Shown here piece after piece: positions 35,576 through 44,972 of a stretch of 64,000 nt of DNA. The position numbers were made by a program, and so were the translations under genes. Each line of letters begins with the position of its first letter. Position 1 is the first letter of the stretch. This DNA comes from CADCTP01 sp963849885 (lineage in GTDB: Bacteria > Actinomycetota > Actinomycetes > Mycobacteriales > CADCTP01), in contig CAWKIV010000008.1 in assembly GCA_963849885.1 (NCBI GenBank), positions 62,001-126,000 of the forward strand, written 5' to 3'. Under the pieces are notes generated by a model. The model worked only from the letters and a program-made list of their open reading frames with translations, was not told where the DNA came from and made no database searches.

Positions 35576-37603
35576 TGCCCGTCCAGGAGCTGCTGGCCCG
35601 GTCCAACCGGCTGGGGTCGGACCCGCGCAACACCAACTACGCCGGCGGCAACACCTCGGCCAAGGGCACCGACGCCGACCCGGTCACCGGGCAGCCGGTC
35701 GAGCTGCTCTGGGTGAAGGGCTCCGGCGGGGACCTCGGCACGCTGACCGGGCGCGGGCTGGCCGTGCTGCGGCTGGACCGGCTGCGGTCGCTGGTGGACG
35801 TCTACCCGGGAGTCGAGCGCGAGGACGAGATGGTCGCCGCGTTCGACTACTGCCTGCACGGCCCGGGCGGGGCGGCGCCGTCGATCGACACGGCGATGCA
35901 CGGGCTGGTCGACGCCGCGCACGTGGACCACCTGCACCCGGACGCCGGGATCGCGCTGGCCACCGCGGCGGACGGGGAGAAGCTCACCGCGGAGTGCTTC
36001 GGCGACCGGGTGGCGTGGGTGCCGTGGCGGCGCCCGGGCTTCCAGCTGGGCCTGGACATCGCGGCGATCAAGGCGGCCAACCCGCGGGCGATCGGGGTGG
36101 TGCTGGGCGGGCACGGCATCACCGCCTGGGGCGCGACCAGCGACGAGTGCGAGGCGCGCTCGCTGGAGATCATCCGGACCGCGCAGTCCTATCTGGACAC
36201 CCACGGCCGGCCGGAGCCGTTCGGGCCGGTCGTCCCCGGCCGCGAGCCGCTGCCGGCGGCCGAGCGGCGGGCCAGGGCGGCGGCGATCCTGCCGGCGATC
36301 CGCGGGCTGGTCTGCACCGACGCCCGCCAGGTCGGCCACTACACCGACGCGGACGTGGTGCTCGACTTCCTGGCCCGGGAGAAGCTGGCGCCGCTGGCCG
36401 CGCTGGGCACGTCCTGCCCGGACCACTTCCTGCGCACCAAGGTCAGGCCGCTCGTGCGTCGACCTGCCCGGCACCGCGACCGCCGAGGAGATCCGGGCCC
36501 GGCTGCCCGAGCTGCACGCCGCGTACCGGGCGGACTACCGGGCCTACTACGAGCGGCACGCCACGCCCGACTCGCCGCCGATGCGCGGCGCCGACCCGGC
36601 GATCGTGCTCGTCCCCGGCGTCGGCATGTTCTCCTTCGGCAAGGACAAGCAGACCGCCCGGGTGGCCGGCGAGTTCTACGTCAACGCGATCAACGTCATG
36701 CGCGGCGCCGAGGCGGTGTCGACGTACGCGCCGATCCCGGAGTCGGAGAAGTTCCGCATCGAGTACTGGGCGCTGGAGGAGGCGAAGCTCGCCCGGCTGC
36801 CGAGGCCCAGGCCGCTGGCCACCCGGGTCGCGCTGGTGACCGGGGCGGCGTCCGGGATCGGCAAGGCCGTCGCCGAGCGGCTGGCCGCCGAGGGCGCCTG
36901 CGTCGTGGTCGCCGACCTCGACGCGGCCGGCGCCGCCGAGGTGGCCGCGGGCATCGGCGGGCCGGACGTGGCGGTCGGCGTCGGCGCGGACGTGGCCGAC
37001 GAGGACGCCGTCGACCGGGCGGTGGCCGCGGCCGTGCTCGCCTTCGGCGGGGTCGACCTGGTGGTGAACAACGCCGGGCTGTCCATCTCCAAGCCGCTGC
37101 TGGAGACCACGGTGGCCGACTGGGACCTCCAGCACGACGTGATGGCGAAGGGCTCCTTCCTGGTCTCCCGGGCCGCGGCCCGGGTGCTGCTCGCCCAGGG
37201 CCTGGGCGGCGACATCGTCTACATCTCCAGCAAGAACTCGCTGTTCGCCGGGCCGAACAACATCGCGTACGGCGCGACCAAGGCCGACCAGGCGCACCAG
37301 GTCCGGCTGCTGGCGGCCGAGCTCGGCCCGCACGGCGTCCGGGTCAACGGCATCAACCCCGACGGCGTGGTCCGCGGCTCCGGCATCTTCGCCGGCGGCT
37401 GGGGGGCCAAGCGGGCCGAGGTCTACGGGGTGCCGGAGGAGGAGCTGGGGGCGTACTACGCCAAGCGCACCCTGCTCGGCCGGGAGGTGCTGCCCGAGCA
37501 CGTGGCCGCGGCGGTCTTCGCGCTCACCGGCGGCGACCTGTCCCAGACCACCGGGCTGCACATCCCCGTCGACGCCGGCGTCGCGGCGGCTTTCCTCCGG
37601 TGA
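35575..37603 (+). pseudogene. rhaD: Bifunctional rhamnulose-1-phosphate aldolase / short-chain alcohol dehydrogenase, one frameshift
   Basis: Cleaves rhamnulose-1-phosphate to DHAP and L-lactaldehyde and then oxidises lactaldehyde. The N-terminal class II aldolase part has TNYAGGNTSAKG, DHLHPDAGIALA and GHGITAWG. The C-terminal dehydrogenase has TGAASGIGKAVAERL, NNAG and YGATKADQAHQ (catalytic Tyr and Lys). One extra C at 36457 breaks the frame; removing it gives KVRPLVVDLPGTATAEEI. This is the last frameshift of the cluster. Confidence 0.88.
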
Positions 37604-37673
37604 GGTGACGGGTGAGTGAGCATCGCAGGGCGCCCCAGGCGCCCGAGGAGCGGAGCGAGCCCGGAGCCGAACG
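37604..37673. other. Intergenic spacer with purine-rich GAGGAGCGGAGCGAGC motif
   Basis: This 70-base spacer contains a short inverted repeat (GGGCGCC/GGCGCCC) and GAGGAGCGGAGCGAGC. Motifs like this recur between genes in several actinomycete genomes. Only one copy is visible here, so I do not call it a mobile repeat. Confidence 0.3.
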
Positions 37674-39104
37674 ATGGGCACGGTGAGCGAGCCGCTCGCG
37701 CTGGCCGCGGTCGACCTCGGCGCGTCCAGCGGCCGGGTGATGCTCGGCCGGGTCGGCCCGGACACGCTGGAGGTGACCGAGGTCAGCCGCTTCCGCAACG
37801 GCGGGGTGCGGCTGCCGGACGGGCTCTACTGGGACGTGCTCGGCCTGTACGTCGACGTGCTGGACGGGCTGCGGGCGGCCGAGCGCCGGGCCGGGCGGCT
37901 GGCCGGGCTGGCGGTCGACTCGTGGGCGGTCGACTACGGGCTGGTCGCCCCGGACGGCGCGCTGCTCGGCAACCCGCGGCACTACCGCGACGCCCGCACC
38001 GAGGCCGTGATCGCCGAGGTCCACCGCAAGGTCGACCCGGAGCGCCTCTACCAGGTCACCGGGCTGCAGTTCCTGCCGTTCAACACGCTCTACCAGCTGG
38101 CCGCGGAGCCGGCCCTCGACGGCCGCCAGGCGCTGCTGGTCCCGGACCTGCTCGGCTACTGGCTGACCGGCGTCCGGGCCGCCGAGGAGACCAACGCCTC
38201 CACCACCGGCCTGCTCGACGCCCGGACCGGCGACTGGGCGCCGGAGGTGGTCGAGGCGCTCGGCCTGCCGGCCGGGCTGCTGCCCGGCGTCGTCCCGGCC
38301 GGCCGGGTGCTCGCCCCGGTCACCGCGGAGGTCCGGGCCGAGCTCGGTCTCGACCACGAGCTGGTGGTGACCACGGTCGGCTCGCACGACACCGCCTCGG
38401 CCGTCGTCGGCGTCCCGGCCGACAACCCCCGTTTCGGCTACGTGTCCTGCGGCACCTGGGGCCTGGTCGGCGTCGAGCTCGACGCGCCGGTGCTGACCGG
38501 GGACAGCCGGCGGGCCAACTTCACCAACGAGCGCGGCATCGACGGCACGATCCGCTACCTGCGCAACGTGATGGGGCTGTGGCTGCTGTCCGAGTCGATG
38601 CGCACCTGGGAGCTGCGCGGGTCCGGCGTCGACCTCGGCGAGGTGCTGGCCGCGGCCGCGGCGCTGCCGGCCGGCGGGCCGCGCATCGACCCGGACGACC
38701 CGGCCTTCCTGCCGCCGGGCGACATGCCGGCGCGGATCGCCCGTGCCTGCCGGGACGCCGGCCGGCCGATCGACGGCGCCGGCCCGGCGGTGGTCGTGCG
38801 CTGCATCCTGGACAGCCTGGCCGCCGCCTTCGCGGCCGCGATCGGGCAGGCCGAGCAGCTGTCCGGGCAGCCGGTGGAGGTGATCCACCTGGTCGGCGGG
38901 GGAGCGCAGAATGCGCTGCTCTGCCAGCTCACCGCGGACGCCGCCGGCCGGCCGCTGGTGGCCGGGCCGGTCGAGGCGACCGCGCTGGGCAACCTGCTGG
39001 TCCAGGCGCGCACGCACGGGGTCCTCGCCGGCGACCTGGGGGCGCTGCGGGCCCGGGTCCGCGCGGCCACCCGGCCGCACCGGTACGAGCCCCGGCGTCG
39101 TTGA
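37674..39104 (+). CDS. rhaB: Rhamnulokinase
   Basis: Phosphorylates L-rhamnulose. The 476-residue FGGY-family kinase has the N-terminal ATPase motif AVDLGASSGRVMLG, SWAVDYGLV, GSHDTASAVVGVPADN and the C-terminal HLVGGGAQNALLCQLTADA. ATG 37674 is chosen; GTG 37683 is possible. The frame is intact, in contrast to the upstream genes. It ends six bases before the convergent repressor gene. Confidence 0.92.
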   Translation: MGTVSEPLALAAVDLGASSGRVMLGRVGPDTLEVTEVSRFRNGGVRLPDGLYWDVLGLYVDVLDGLRAAERRAGRLAGLAVDSWAVDYGLVAPDGALLGNPRHYRDARTEAVIAEVHRKVDPERLYQVTGLQFLPFNTLYQLAAEPALDGRQALLVPDLLGYWLTGVRAAEETNASTTGLLDARTGDWAPEVVEALGLPAGLLPGVVPAGRVLAPVTAEVRAELGLDHELVVTTVGSHDTASAVVGVPADNPRFGYVSCGTWGLVGVELDAPVLTGDSRRANFTNERGIDGTIRYLRNVMGLWLLSESMRTWELRGSGVDLGEVLAAAAALPAGGPRIDPDDPAFLPPGDMPARIARACRDAGRPIDGAGPAVVVRCILDSLAAAFAAAIGQAEQLSGQPVEVIHLVGGGAQNALLCQLTADAAGRPLVAGPVEATALGNLLVQARTHGVLAGDLGALRARVRAATRPHRYEPRRR

Positions 39105-39110
39105 CGCCCG

Positions 39111-40154
39111 TCAGGCGACCGTGAGCACCCGGTGCCGGGTCGACTCCCGCTCGACCAGCGACGGGGTGAAGCTCAGGTGCCGGTGCTTGGCGTGCCCGGT
39201 GCCGGTGATCTCGTCCAGCAGCAGCCGGGCGGCGGTCTGGCCCAGCTCGTACTTCGGCTGCACCACCGAGGTCAGCGGGATCGGCGCCTCGGCCGCGACC
39301 GGGATGTCGTCGTACCCGACCACCAGCAGGTCGTCGGGGATCGCCCGGGTCGGCGCGAGCGCCCGGCAGACGCCGATGGCGAGCAGGTCGTTGGCGCAGA
39401 AGACGGCGTCCACGCCCGGCCGGGCCCGGACCACCTCCCGGGCCGCCTCGACCCCGCCGGCGATGGACATGACCGGCGCCACGACCTCGACCAGGGCGTC
39501 CTCGGGCAGCCGGGCCCCGGCGACCGCCCGGCGGGCGCCGCGCCGGCGGTCGACGCACTGCCGCAGCCGGCTCGGCCCGTTGACCAGCACGATCGAGCGG
39601 GCGCCGCGGGCGATCAGGTGCTCGACGGCGAGCTGGCCGCCGAGCACGTCGTCGACCGAGGCGGAGCACGCGGTCCGGGTCGGGGCGGCCCGGTCCACCA
39701 GCACCACCTTGGTGCCGCGGTCGCGCACCTTGTCGACAGGGGCCAGCGAGCCGCCGACCGGGTTGATCAGCAGGCCGGCGGCGCGCTGCTCCTCCAGCAC
39801 GGTGAGATACCGCGCCTGCCGCTGGGCGTTGCCCTCGCTGTTGCAGAGCACCAGCGCGTAGCCGGCGGCGAACGTCTCGTCCACCGCGCCGCGCGCGACC
39901 TCGGCGAAGAACGGGTTGGTGATGTCCGGCACGATCAGCCCGACCAGCTGGCTGCGGCCCAGCCGCACGTTGGCGGCGACCGAGTTGCGGACGAAGCCGA
40001 TGCTGTCCATCACCGCCTCGACCCGCTGCCGGGTGGCCGCGGCCACCTTCTCCGGCCGGTTGATCACGTTGGACACAGTGCCGACCGACACCCCGGCGAT
40101 CTGCGCGACCGCCTTGATGTTCTTGCCGTCGACGGCGCCGCGTCGCGCTGGCAT
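39111..40154 (-). CDS. LacI-family repressor, probable regulator of rhamnose use
   Basis: A 347-residue LacI/GalR regulator. The helix-turn-helix and hinge are IKAVAQIAGVSVGTVSNVINRPEKVAAATRQRV. The ligand domain includes LIVPDITNPFFAEVARGAVD and DAVFCANDLLAIGV. ATG 40154 follows GGGAGG. Its position beside the operon and the operator at 29223-29236 suggest it represses until rhamnose or a phosphorylated intermediate binds. Convergent with rhaB. Confidence 0.88.
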   Translation of the reverse strand: MPARRGAVDGKNIKAVAQIAGVSVGTVSNVINRPEKVAAATRQRVEAVMDSIGFVRNSVAANVRLGRSQLVGLIVPDITNPFFAEVARGAVDETFAAGYALVLCNSEGNAQRQARYLTVLEEQRAAGLLINPVGGSLAPVDKVRDRGTKVVLVDRAAPTRTACSASVDDVLGGQLAVEHLIARGARSIVLVNGPSRLRQCVDRRRGARRAVAGARLPEDALVEVVAPVMSIAGGVEAAREVVRARPGVDAVFCANDLLAIGVCRALAPTRAIPDDLLVVGYDDIPVAAEAPIPLTSVVQPKYELGQTAARLLLDEITGTGHAKHRHLSFTPSLVERESTRHRVLTVA

Positions 40155-40391
40155 CGTCCCTCCCGTTTCCGGCGCGGGTCCGCGCCCGCGCCTCCGATGA
40201 TCCCACTTCCGGGCCGCGCGGACCGGCGGTTGCCGGCCCCCGCGCCGCGCGGATCGGGCCCGGAGGGTCACCGGCTGACCCCGCCGGTGCGCCGAGCGGG
40301 GCAGCGGCGGGCCCTCCGTTCGGGCTCCGTAGCCGCGGCGCGGCTAAGTCTGATGTTTAGGTCCGGGGGGATGCCGGTGAATCGAGAGGGA

Positions 40392-40433
40392 GTCGGTCCC
40401 GCCTGTGATCCCCCGTACGCAGGCGGGACCGAC
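40392..40433. terminator. Long perfect inverted repeat downstream of CDS 40493-41068
   Basis: A 14-bp perfect stem (left arm GTCGGTCCCGCCTG), extendable by a wobble and one pair, closes a 10-base loop. It lies in the 338-base gap 40155-40492 between the divergently read repressor promoter and the stop of the next gene, and probably ends transcription of the latter. The rest of the gap holds no gene. Confidence 0.6.
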
Positions 40434-40501
40434 GTCATCCCGGGCCCGTCATCCCGCGCCCGTCATCCCGGGCCCGTCAGTCCCAGCGCCCGTCAGCCCA
40501 G
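40434..40501. repeat. 14-bp tandem repeat GTCATCCCGSGCCC
   Basis: Three close copies of GTCATCCCGGGCCC at 14-bp spacing and two degenerate copies follow the inverted repeat. The last degenerate copy contains the stop codon of the gene on the minus strand. Function unknown. Confidence 0.6.
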
Positions 40502-41068
40502 GACGGGAACGTGCCGCGGGGTGCGCAGCTCGGCGGCCCGGTCGGCCGGCGCGACCAGGAAGCAGTGCGCGTCCGCGCCGGAGCTGTAGTACTCCAGGCT
40601 CAGCCCGGCCCGGGCCTGCAGCACCGGGTTGACCAGGTCGACCACGTGGTGCGGCAGGGCGGTGTCCACGACGCCGGCGACCGGCTCGCCGTAGACCCGG
40701 CAGCGCAGGTCCCAGTCCCGGCCGGTCCGCTCCATCCGCTCGACGGTGTAGGTCAGGTCCGGCACCACGGTGGCCGCCGCGGCGAGCAGGTCGGCCGGGG
40801 TGCCCCACTTCCAGTCCAGCTCGAACGCCCGGCCGTGCTCGACGAGCAGGCCGCGGACCGAGCGCCAGACCGCCTCGGCCGGCAGGTCGCCCCGGTCCGG
40901 TTCGTACCACTCGGCCGCGTCCTGGTGCACCCGGCGCACGAAGTCCGGGTACGGCACCGTGGCGCCGAGGCCGAGCAGGTCCAGCACCTCGTGGCCGGCC
41001 TCGAAGTCCGGGCCGGGCTCCGGGGTGTCCGTCTGCGCGCCGCGCCGGCGCCCGCCGAACAGGGGCAT
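40493..41068 (-). CDS. Hypothetical protein
   Basis: A 191-residue soluble protein beginning MPLFGGRRRGAQTDTPEPG. It contains WYEPDRGDLPAEAVWRSVRGLL, DWKWGTPADLLAAA and HHVVDLVNPVLQARAGLSLEYY. No signal or membrane segment is seen. I do not recognise the family. It lies 34 bases downstream of ctaG-like gene on the same strand and may be co-transcribed. Confidence 0.65.
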   Translation of the reverse strand: MPLFGGRRRGAQTDTPEPGPDFEAGHEVLDLLGLGATVPYPDFVRRVHQDAAEWYEPDRGDLPAEAVWRSVRGLLVEHGRAFELDWKWGTPADLLAAAATVVPDLTYTVERMERTGRDWDLRCRVYGEPVAGVVDTALPHHVVDLVNPVLQARAGLSLEYYSSGADAHCFLVAPADRAAELRTPRHVPVLG

Positions 41069-41102
41069 CCGCGGATCGTGCCGCACGGCTCCGCGCGGCG
41101 GG

Positions 41103-42089
41103 TCAGCGGGGGTGGCCGTCGGTGTCCAGCTTGCGCAGCCAGGCGTTGTACGCGGCCAGGGTCTGCTCGTCCGAGTCCACGTCCACGTCCGCGGGCAGCT
41201 CGGCGGTGCCGGTGTGCTCGCCGAGGGTGCTGCGCCGGGCCTGCTCGGTCCAGCTGGGCCGGGCCCGGACCGGCTCCCGGCCGTGCAGCCAGACCAGCGC
41301 CGCGACGATCATCAGCAGCGCCATGATCCCGGTGCCGCCGGCCCACATGATCGAGCCGGCCGCGATGGTGTCGTCGGCCGGGGCCGGCGCCCAGTCCGGC
41401 CGGGGCAGCCCGTCGTGGTGCCCGCCGCCGGCGATGCTGAGCGTGCCGGTCTGCAGCAGCACCACCCCGACCACGGTGTCCACCGGGGTGACCACCGCGA
41501 GCAGGGCGAGCTTGCCCATGTTGGTCAGCTGCCACGGGCCCGCGGAGAGGCCGAAGACCAGCTGGAAGAGCACGAAGCCGGCGGCGAGGTAGGCCACCTC
41601 CTCGCCGATGTGCACGGCGTCGCCGCGCATGGCCGCCCGCATCAGCCCGGTGAGGTGCACGCCGACCACGGCCACGGCGTAGAGGATCACCGCGGCCACC
41701 GGCGAGGTGAGCCAGCCGATCACCGGCCGGGCCAGCACGGTGCGCACCGCGCCGGCGCCCGCGTCGGCGGCCAGCCGCAGCGGCGAGCCGAAGGCGAGCA
41801 GCGCCGGCGCGACCATGATGAGCAGCAGGTGCTCGATCATGTGCATCCACTCCAGCACCCGCCCGTACGGCTCGATGCCCGAGCAGGTGGCGACCAGCAC
41901 GACGGCCAGCCCGGCCAGGAACGCCGCGGTCCGGGTCGCCGGCCAGCTGCCGCCGCCGCGGCGGACCCGGTGCACCCCGGCCAGGTAGCCGGCGGCGGCG
42001 AGCAGCACCAGCGCGAGCACCCCGGGCCGCAGCACGGCCTCGGTCACGAGCGCGCCGGGATCCGGCGGCGGCAGGGTGCTCGGGTCCAC
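41103..42089 (-). CDS. CtaG-type cytochrome c oxidase assembly membrane protein
   Basis: A 328-residue protein with about seven hydrophobic helices. The family signature is visible in LEWMHMIEHLLLIMVAPALLAFGSP and in HIGEEVAYLAAGFVLFQL, with conserved His residues that may carry copper. A hydrophilic C-terminal tail of about 50 residues follows. The family helps copper insertion in aa3/caa3 oxidases. GTG 42089 is the likely start. The MITE-like element lies just upstream. Confidence 0.85.
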   Translation of the reverse strand: MDPSTLPPPDPGALVTEAVLRPGVLALVLLAAAGYLAGVHRVRRGGGSWPATRTAAFLAGLAVVLVATCSGIEPYGRVLEWMHMIEHLLLIMVAPALLAFGSPLRLAADAGAGAVRTVLARPVIGWLTSPVAAVILYAVAVVGVHLTGLMRAAMRGDAVHIGEEVAYLAAGFVLFQLVFGLSAGPWQLTNMGKLALLAVVTPVDTVVGVVLLQTGTLSIAGGGHHDGLPRPDWAPAPADDTIAAGSIMWAGGTGIMALLMIVAALVWLHGREPVRARPSWTEQARRSTLGEHTGTAELPADVDVDSDEQTLAAYNAWLRKLDTDGHPR

Positions 42090-42137
42090 CTCTCCAGGGT
42101 CGCCCCTGCCCCCCGGTCGGTTCCACCCGGGGTCCGG

Positions 42138-42303
42138 CTAGGCGTGTCTCCCAACCCGCTGGCGGCGCGGACGACGCCCAGACGCCGACCGGCGGCGTTC
42201 TCGTCGTCGCCGATACAACGACGGTATCGGACTCCTCCTCGGCCTTGCCGGACGACGTCTGGACGCCGTCCGCATCCACCGCGGATTGGGAGACACGCCC
42301 TAG
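42138..42303. mobile_element. 166-bp palindromic MITE-like element flanked by CTAG
   Basis: The ends are inverted repeats: left GGCGTGTCTCCCAACCCGC and, in reverse complement, right GGCGTGTCTCCCAATCCGC, each preceded by CTAG (left 42138-42141, right 42300-42303), with one G fewer at the left end. The interior is an imperfect palindrome centred on CCGATAC/GTATCGG near 42216. There is no frame for a transposase. CTAG flanks are typical of some IS5-family relatives. The right CTAG supplies the stop codon of the neighbouring gene. Confidence 0.7.
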
Positions 42304-43616
42304 ACCACCGTGACCGGGTGCCGGACCACGGCGTCGAAGAGGTAGCCGAGGGTGTTCAGCGGGGTGGCGTCCGGCTGGGTCCGGCCGGCGGTGTCGGTGG
42401 CCCGGGCCAGCAGCTCGTACGAGCCGGGGCCGGGCGGCTGCCAGCGCAGGTCCCACAGCGTCCAGCCGCGCCGGTCGCCGCTCTCCCGGATCCGCGGCCG
42501 CCGCCAGGTCACGCCGCCGTCCGTGCTCACCGACACCCGGCGGATCCGGCCGGCGCCGGACCAGGACCGGCCGGTCAGCCGCACGGTCCGGCCGGCCGGC
42601 AGGGTGGCCGGGAACGGCAGCTCGAACGCGCTCTTGACCACCTGCCGGGTCAGCGGCGGGCTGCCCTCGGCCGGGTACCCCGGCCCGAAGAGCCGGTAGA
42701 ACTGGGTGTTCCACGGCGAGACGAGCGGCTGCGCGGAGACCTCGATCTCGCCCACCCACTTGATCGACGCGATGCCGATCCAGGACGGCACCACCAGCCG
42801 GACCGGGAAGCCGTGGTCGGGCGGCAGCGGCCGGCCGTTCATCTCGTACGCGAGCAGCACGTCGTCCAGCGCCTTGGACACCGGCAGCGGCCGGCGCACG
42901 GGGCCGAGGTCCACCCCGCCGGAGACGAAGTTCGGGTCCAGCCCGGCCGGCAGCACGTCCACCGCGTGCCGGGTCAGCCCGGCCCGGCGCAGCACGGTGC
43001 CCAGCCGCACCCCGCGCCAGCGGGCCACCCCGACCGCGCCGAGCCGCCAGGCGGTGCCGGACACGGCCTGGCCCTGCTGGCTGGTGAAGAAGCTGCGCCC
43101 GTTGCCGGCGCACTCCAGGGCGGCCGAGTACGTCTCGCTGGGCAGCCGCCGCAGGTCGGCGTAGCTGAGCTCGACCGGCGCCTCCCGGGTCGGCGCGCCG
43201 CGCAGCCCGGTGCCGAACAGGCGCAGCCGCCAGGTGTCCCGGTCCACCAGCGGCGTGCTGGTGTGGTTGCGGACGAAGAACCTCGCCGCCGGCACGTGGT
43301 AGCCGACGCCGGCCAGCGCCTCCCACTTCGTCTCCGCGTTGGTGCCGAAAACGGTGAACACGTCCGGCGGCAGCGGCTTGCGGATCGGCGGCGGCGGCGC
43401 CGGGTCGGCGGCGGCGCCGGGCCCCGACACGTCCGGCGCCGCCCCGTTCGGCGCCGCCGCCGCGGTCGGCCCGCCGGTCGCGGACAGCGCCACCACCGCG
43501 GCGCCGAGCCCGGCGGTGCGCAGCACGTCCCGGCGGGAGAGGCCGCGGCCCTCGGCCGCACCGGCCAGCCACTGCCCGATCCGCCGTCGGTCGTACGCGG
43601 CCTCGTCGGCGGTCAT
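42300..43616 (-). CDS. Tat-exported molybdopterin-dependent sulfite oxidase-like protein
   Basis: A 438-residue protein. The Tat signal is LSRRDVLRTAGLGAAVVAL at about residues 25-43. The molybdopterin domain has the molybdenum-ligand Cys in ALECAGNGR and PVRLVVPSWIGIASIKWVGEIE. A C-terminal dimerisation domain (VSVSTDGGVTWR) follows. It oxidises sulfite or related compounds outside the membrane with an unknown acceptor. Its TAG stop comes from the CTAG end of the MITE-like element, so the native C-terminus may have been cut. Confidence 0.87.
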   Translation of the reverse strand: MTADEAAYDRRRIGQWLAGAAEGRGLSRRDVLRTAGLGAAVVALSATGGPTAAAAPNGAAPDVSGPGAAADPAPPPPIRKPLPPDVFTVFGTNAETKWEALAGVGYHVPAARFFVRNHTSTPLVDRDTWRLRLFGTGLRGAPTREAPVELSYADLRRLPSETYSAALECAGNGRSFFTSQQGQAVSGTAWRLGAVGVARWRGVRLGTVLRRAGLTRHAVDVLPAGLDPNFVSGGVDLGPVRRPLPVSKALDDVLLAYEMNGRPLPPDHGFPVRLVVPSWIGIASIKWVGEIEVSAQPLVSPWNTQFYRLFGPGYPAEGSPPLTRQVVKSAFELPFPATLPAGRTVRLTGRSWSGAGRIRRVSVSTDGGVTWRRPRIRESGDRRGWTLWDLRWQPPGPGSYELLARATDTAGRTQPDATPLNTLGYLFDAVVRHPVTVV

Positions 43617-43822
43617 CGGACCGCCGCCGGCGGCTGGTTTCGGATCACGGGCGACTCCATCCGGTCGGGGACCGAATGCATACTAATCCAGTAGAGATTG
43701 ATCCGCGAGAGCGGACCGTCCCGTCGACCGGAGCCGCGCTCAGCCGCCGGTCTGGCGATGATCGCCGGAGTGCCAGTAGGGTCCGGGCGGGTTATACCGT
43801 CCCGTCGTTTCTGGGGGGTTTC

Positions 43823-44926
43823 GTGTCGGTCAAGTCGTCGCGCCCGGTGCGGGTGCTGCTGCGGGTGCTCGCGGTCGTGCTGGTGGGGGTGGCGGTGCCG
43901 GCCGCGGCGGCGCCGGCCGCGTCCGCCTCCGGGGGATACGGGCATCGCCAGGTCGGGGTGGCGTCGTACAACGTGTATCTCGGGGCCAACCTGCAGCCGC
44001 TGTTCGCGGCCACCCCGGAGACGGTGGCCGGGCTGGCGCAGCAGGTGTGGGACCACGTCGAGCAGGTCGACTTCCGGGTCCGGGCGCGGGCCCTCGCCCG
44101 GCTGATCGACCGGGCCGACCTCGAGGTGGTCGGCCTGCAGGAGGTCGCGCTGTGGGAGCGCGGCGACAGCCCGACCACGCTGCGGCCGGTGTACGACTTC
44201 CAGCGGATCCTGCTCGACGCGCTGGCCGCCCGCGGCGAGCGCTACCGGGCGGTCGCGGTGACCCGCAACTTCGTCAGCCCGCCGGTGCCGCTGGCCAGCG
44301 GCGGCCTGGCCCGGTTCACCGACCGGGACGTCATCCTGGTCCGGTCCGGCCGGCACGCCGCGGTCAAGGTGTCCAACCCGCAGGCGGCCCTCTTCGCCGC
44401 GCGCATCCCGCTGGCCAACCCGCTGCTCGGCGGCGCCCAGATCGTGCGCGGCTGGACCTCGGTCGACGTCAAGGTGCGCGGCAAGGCGTTCCGCTTCGTG
44501 GACACCCACCTGGAGGCTTTCGACGCCGGCGTGCGCAACCTGCAGGCGCAGGAGCTGGCCGCGTTGCTGGCCGGCTCGCCGCTGCCGGTCGTGCTGGTCG
44601 GCGACCTCAACTCGCGCCCGGACGACACCCAGGGGGCGTACGGGATCCTCACCGGCTCGCTGCGGCTGGCCGACGCCTGGGTCACGGTGCACGGCCCGGC
44701 GGGTGGCTTCACCTCCGGGCAGACCGACGACCTCAACCTGCTCGAGTCGCGGCTGGACCACCGCATCGACTACGTGCTCTACCAGCCGGCCGGCCTGCGG
44801 GCGACCCGGGCGACGGTGCTCGGCGAGGAGCAGCGCGACCGGACCCGGCCGCTGCCGACCGCGCCGTACGGGCTCTGGCCGTCCGACCACGCCGGGGTCG
44901 CCGCCACCCTGCGGCTCGGCCGCTGA
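43823..44926 (+). CDS. Secreted endonuclease/exonuclease/phosphatase family protein
   Basis: A 367-residue protein with a Sec signal (VLLRVLAVVLVGVAVPAAAA, cleavage near ASA-SG). Family motifs are SYNVYLGANL, LQEVALWE, DTHLEAFD, VGDLNSRPDD and SDHAGVAA at the end. Such enzymes hydrolyse phosphodiester bonds in nucleic acids or phospholipids, which I cannot distinguish. GTG 43823 follows GGGGGG. The 206-base upstream gap has an AT-rich patch (43678-43700) likely carrying promoters for both flanking genes. Confidence 0.82.
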   Translation: MSVKSSRPVRVLLRVLAVVLVGVAVPAAAAPAASASGGYGHRQVGVASYNVYLGANLQPLFAATPETVAGLAQQVWDHVEQVDFRVRARALARLIDRADLEVVGLQEVALWERGDSPTTLRPVYDFQRILLDALAARGERYRAVAVTRNFVSPPVPLASGGLARFTDRDVILVRSGRHAAVKVSNPQAALFAARIPLANPLLGGAQIVRGWTSVDVKVRGKAFRFVDTHLEAFDAGVRNLQAQELAALLAGSPLPVVLVGDLNSRPDDTQGAYGILTGSLRLADAWVTVHGPAGGFTSGQTDDLNLLESRLDHRIDYVLYQPAGLRATRATVLGEEQRDRTRPLPTAPYGLWPSDHAGVAATLRLGR

Positions 44927-44929
44927 CCG

Positions 44930-44966
44930 CGGTCCCCGGCCGGCCGCGGCGGGCGGCCGGGGACCG
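44930..44966. terminator. Bidirectional hairpin terminator
   Basis: A 13-bp perfect stem (CGGTCCCCGGCCG) closes an 11-base loop between two convergent genes. Confidence 0.75.
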
Positions 44967-44972
44967 GAGCGG

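Noticed and set aside
29300..36460. Programmed ribosomal frameshifting or recoding in the rhamnose operon.
   Set aside because: There are dozens of shifts of both kinds with no slippery sequences or stimulatory structures; a sequencing patch fits better.
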